Assembly (NCBI GenBank): GCA_903870955.1
Contig: CAIQEX010000208.1
Span: 1-7,381 of the forward strand
Direction of reading: 5' to 3'
Length of the DNA: 7,381 nucleotides
Origin: an uncultured beta proteobacterium
GTDB lineage: Bacteria > Pseudomonadota > Gammaproteobacteria > Burkholderiales > Burkholderiaceae_C
A model generated the notes under the pieces. The model saw only the letters and a program-made list of their open reading frames with translations. It ran no database searches and had not been told where the DNA came from. Each line of letters starts with the position of its first letter. The first letter of the stretch is position 1. Positions 7,002 through 7,381 of this stretch are shown here, piece after piece. The position numbers and the translations under genes were made by a program.

Positions 7002-7054
7002 ATTGTATGCATGGTCTCGGCTCCAACGTTATCAGAGCCCACCCGCAGAGACAA
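7002..7054 (-). promoter_or_regulatory. Candidate sigma70-like promoter region for the kinase operon
   Basis: The gap between the stress-protein stop and the kinase start is the only space large enough for an operon promoter. On the minus strand there are two weak options. One is TTGTCT (7054-7049), a 17-nt spacer, then TAACGT (7031-7026) preceded by TG-A as an extended -10. The other is a good -10 box, TACAAT (7007-7002), without a convincing -35 at normal spacing. Neither is strong, so an activator or another sigma factor is possible. Confidence 0.25.
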
Positions 7055-7106
7055 TAGCGTCTTGGAGCAATTGGTTGTGTTTTAGTGACGAACAGCGCAT
7101 TTTTTA

Positions 7107-7137
7107 GACAAGCTGACTTTGCACTGAGCGGCTTGTC
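7107..7137. repeat. 7-bp inverted repeat just downstream of the universal stress protein gene
   Basis: GACAAGC (7107-7113) and GCTTGTC (7131-7137) are perfectly complementary around a 17-nt loop, starting 8 bp past the stress-protein stop. On the transcribed (minus) strand the repeat is followed by TAAAAAAT rather than a T-run, so it is not a standard intrinsic terminator. It could be a 3'-end stabilising stem, a factor-dependent stop, or a protein-binding palindrome. Confidence 0.4.
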
Positions 7138-7144
7138 CACGCCA

Positions 7145-7381
7145 TCAACGCACCAGCAGTACCGGAACCCGACTTTGGGCGAGAACCTGCGTGGCAACCG
7201 AGCCCATGACCATATTGGCCAAGACTCCGTGCCCATGCGATCCCATCACAAGTAAGTCAAATTGATTGTCCGCACAGGCTTTTGCAATCTGCTCACCTGC
7301 ATGGCCGATCTTCCAGGACTTACTGGCTTGAATACCGTGGCGTAACAAAAACTTGGCCGTTGGAGACAGCACCTTGTCGGC
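7145..7381 (-). CDS. Universal stress protein, UspA family (C-terminal part; 5' end beyond window)
   Basis: The frame is open to the right edge (last codons read Ala-Asp-Lys before a Val encoded by GTG), so only the C-terminal 78 residues are seen, about half of a normal 140-150-residue UspA protein. The visible part has the core nucleotide-binding signature G-2X-G-9X-G-S: GSHGHG followed by MGSVATQVL, then the closing beta strand VPVLLVR. This marks an ATP-binding type of UspA domain. The preceding segment (LLRHGI, then FDLLVMGSHG) fits the alpha/beta fold. The GTG near 7372 is internal, not a start. The protein is cytoplasmic and usually linked to stress survival; its precise role is unknown. 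It is co-directional with the kinase operon but separated by about 200 bp, so it is probably its own transcription unit. Confidence 0.9.
   Translation of the reverse strand, partial: ADKVLSPTAKFLLRHGIQASKSWKIGHAGEQIAKACADNQFDLLVMGSHGHGVLANMVMGSVATQVLAQSRVPVLLVR

Noticed and set aside
7101..7137. Intrinsic terminator for the universal stress protein gene
   Set aside because: The stem is only 7 bp with a 17-nt loop and is followed by an A-run, not a U-run, on the transcribed strand.
6937..7236. Minus-strand ORF of 99 codons spanning the gap between the stress-protein and kinase genes
   Set aside because: It overlaps the conserved end of the universal stress protein in another frame, has no recognisable domain, and is rich in Cys/Trp/Arg as in chance ORFs. 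Only its last 15 codons, from ATG 6985, are mentioned as a possible short upstream ORF.

Overview
The window looks like chromosomal DNA from a Gram-negative bacterium, most likely a betaproteobacterium of the Burkholderiales/Comamonadaceae type. This is inferred from the moderately GC-rich codon use and from general family resemblance of the encoded proteins; no search was run. All genes I can support lie on the minus strand, so transcription runs from high to low coordinates. No RNA genes, mobile elements, CRISPR arrays or phage genes are visible, and coding density is high.

Layout in transcription order: (1) the C-terminal part of a UspA-type universal stress protein enters at the right edge (7381-7145). 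(2) A gap of about 200 bp holds weak promoter-like sequence, two short inverted repeats and a 13-codon in-frame upstream ORF. (3) A large CHASE2-sensor Ser/Thr protein kinase, with a TPR-like linker before the kinase domain (6940-4286), appears to start at TTG. (4) A PP2C-family protein phosphatase follows after 8 bp (4277-3492). (5) An FHA-domain protein follows after 47 bp (3444-2755). (6) A CHASE2-sensor class III adenylate cyclase follows after 53 bp (2701-452). (7) A metallo-beta-lactamase-fold protein resembling class II cyclic-nucleotide phosphodiesterases starts 10 bp later (441 to beyond position 1) and leaves the window.

Genes 3-7 are tightly packed, co-directional and separated by no visible terminator, so they are best read as one operon. 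Together they form a compact signalling module with two arms. The phosphothreonine arm has a kinase (writer), a PP2C phosphatase (eraser) and an FHA protein (reader). The second-messenger arm has an adenylate cyclase (writer) and a predicted phosphodiesterase (eraser). Kinase and cyclase share the same type of periplasmic CHASE2 sensor and the same membrane architecture, so both arms may read the same or related signals. Threonine motifs with a hydrophobic +3 residue, in the kinase linker and in the FHA protein, are candidate phospho-sites that could tie the parts together. The domain families are known; the pairing of complete pThr and cAMP circuits in one operon with paired CHASE2 sensors is the most interesting feature here.
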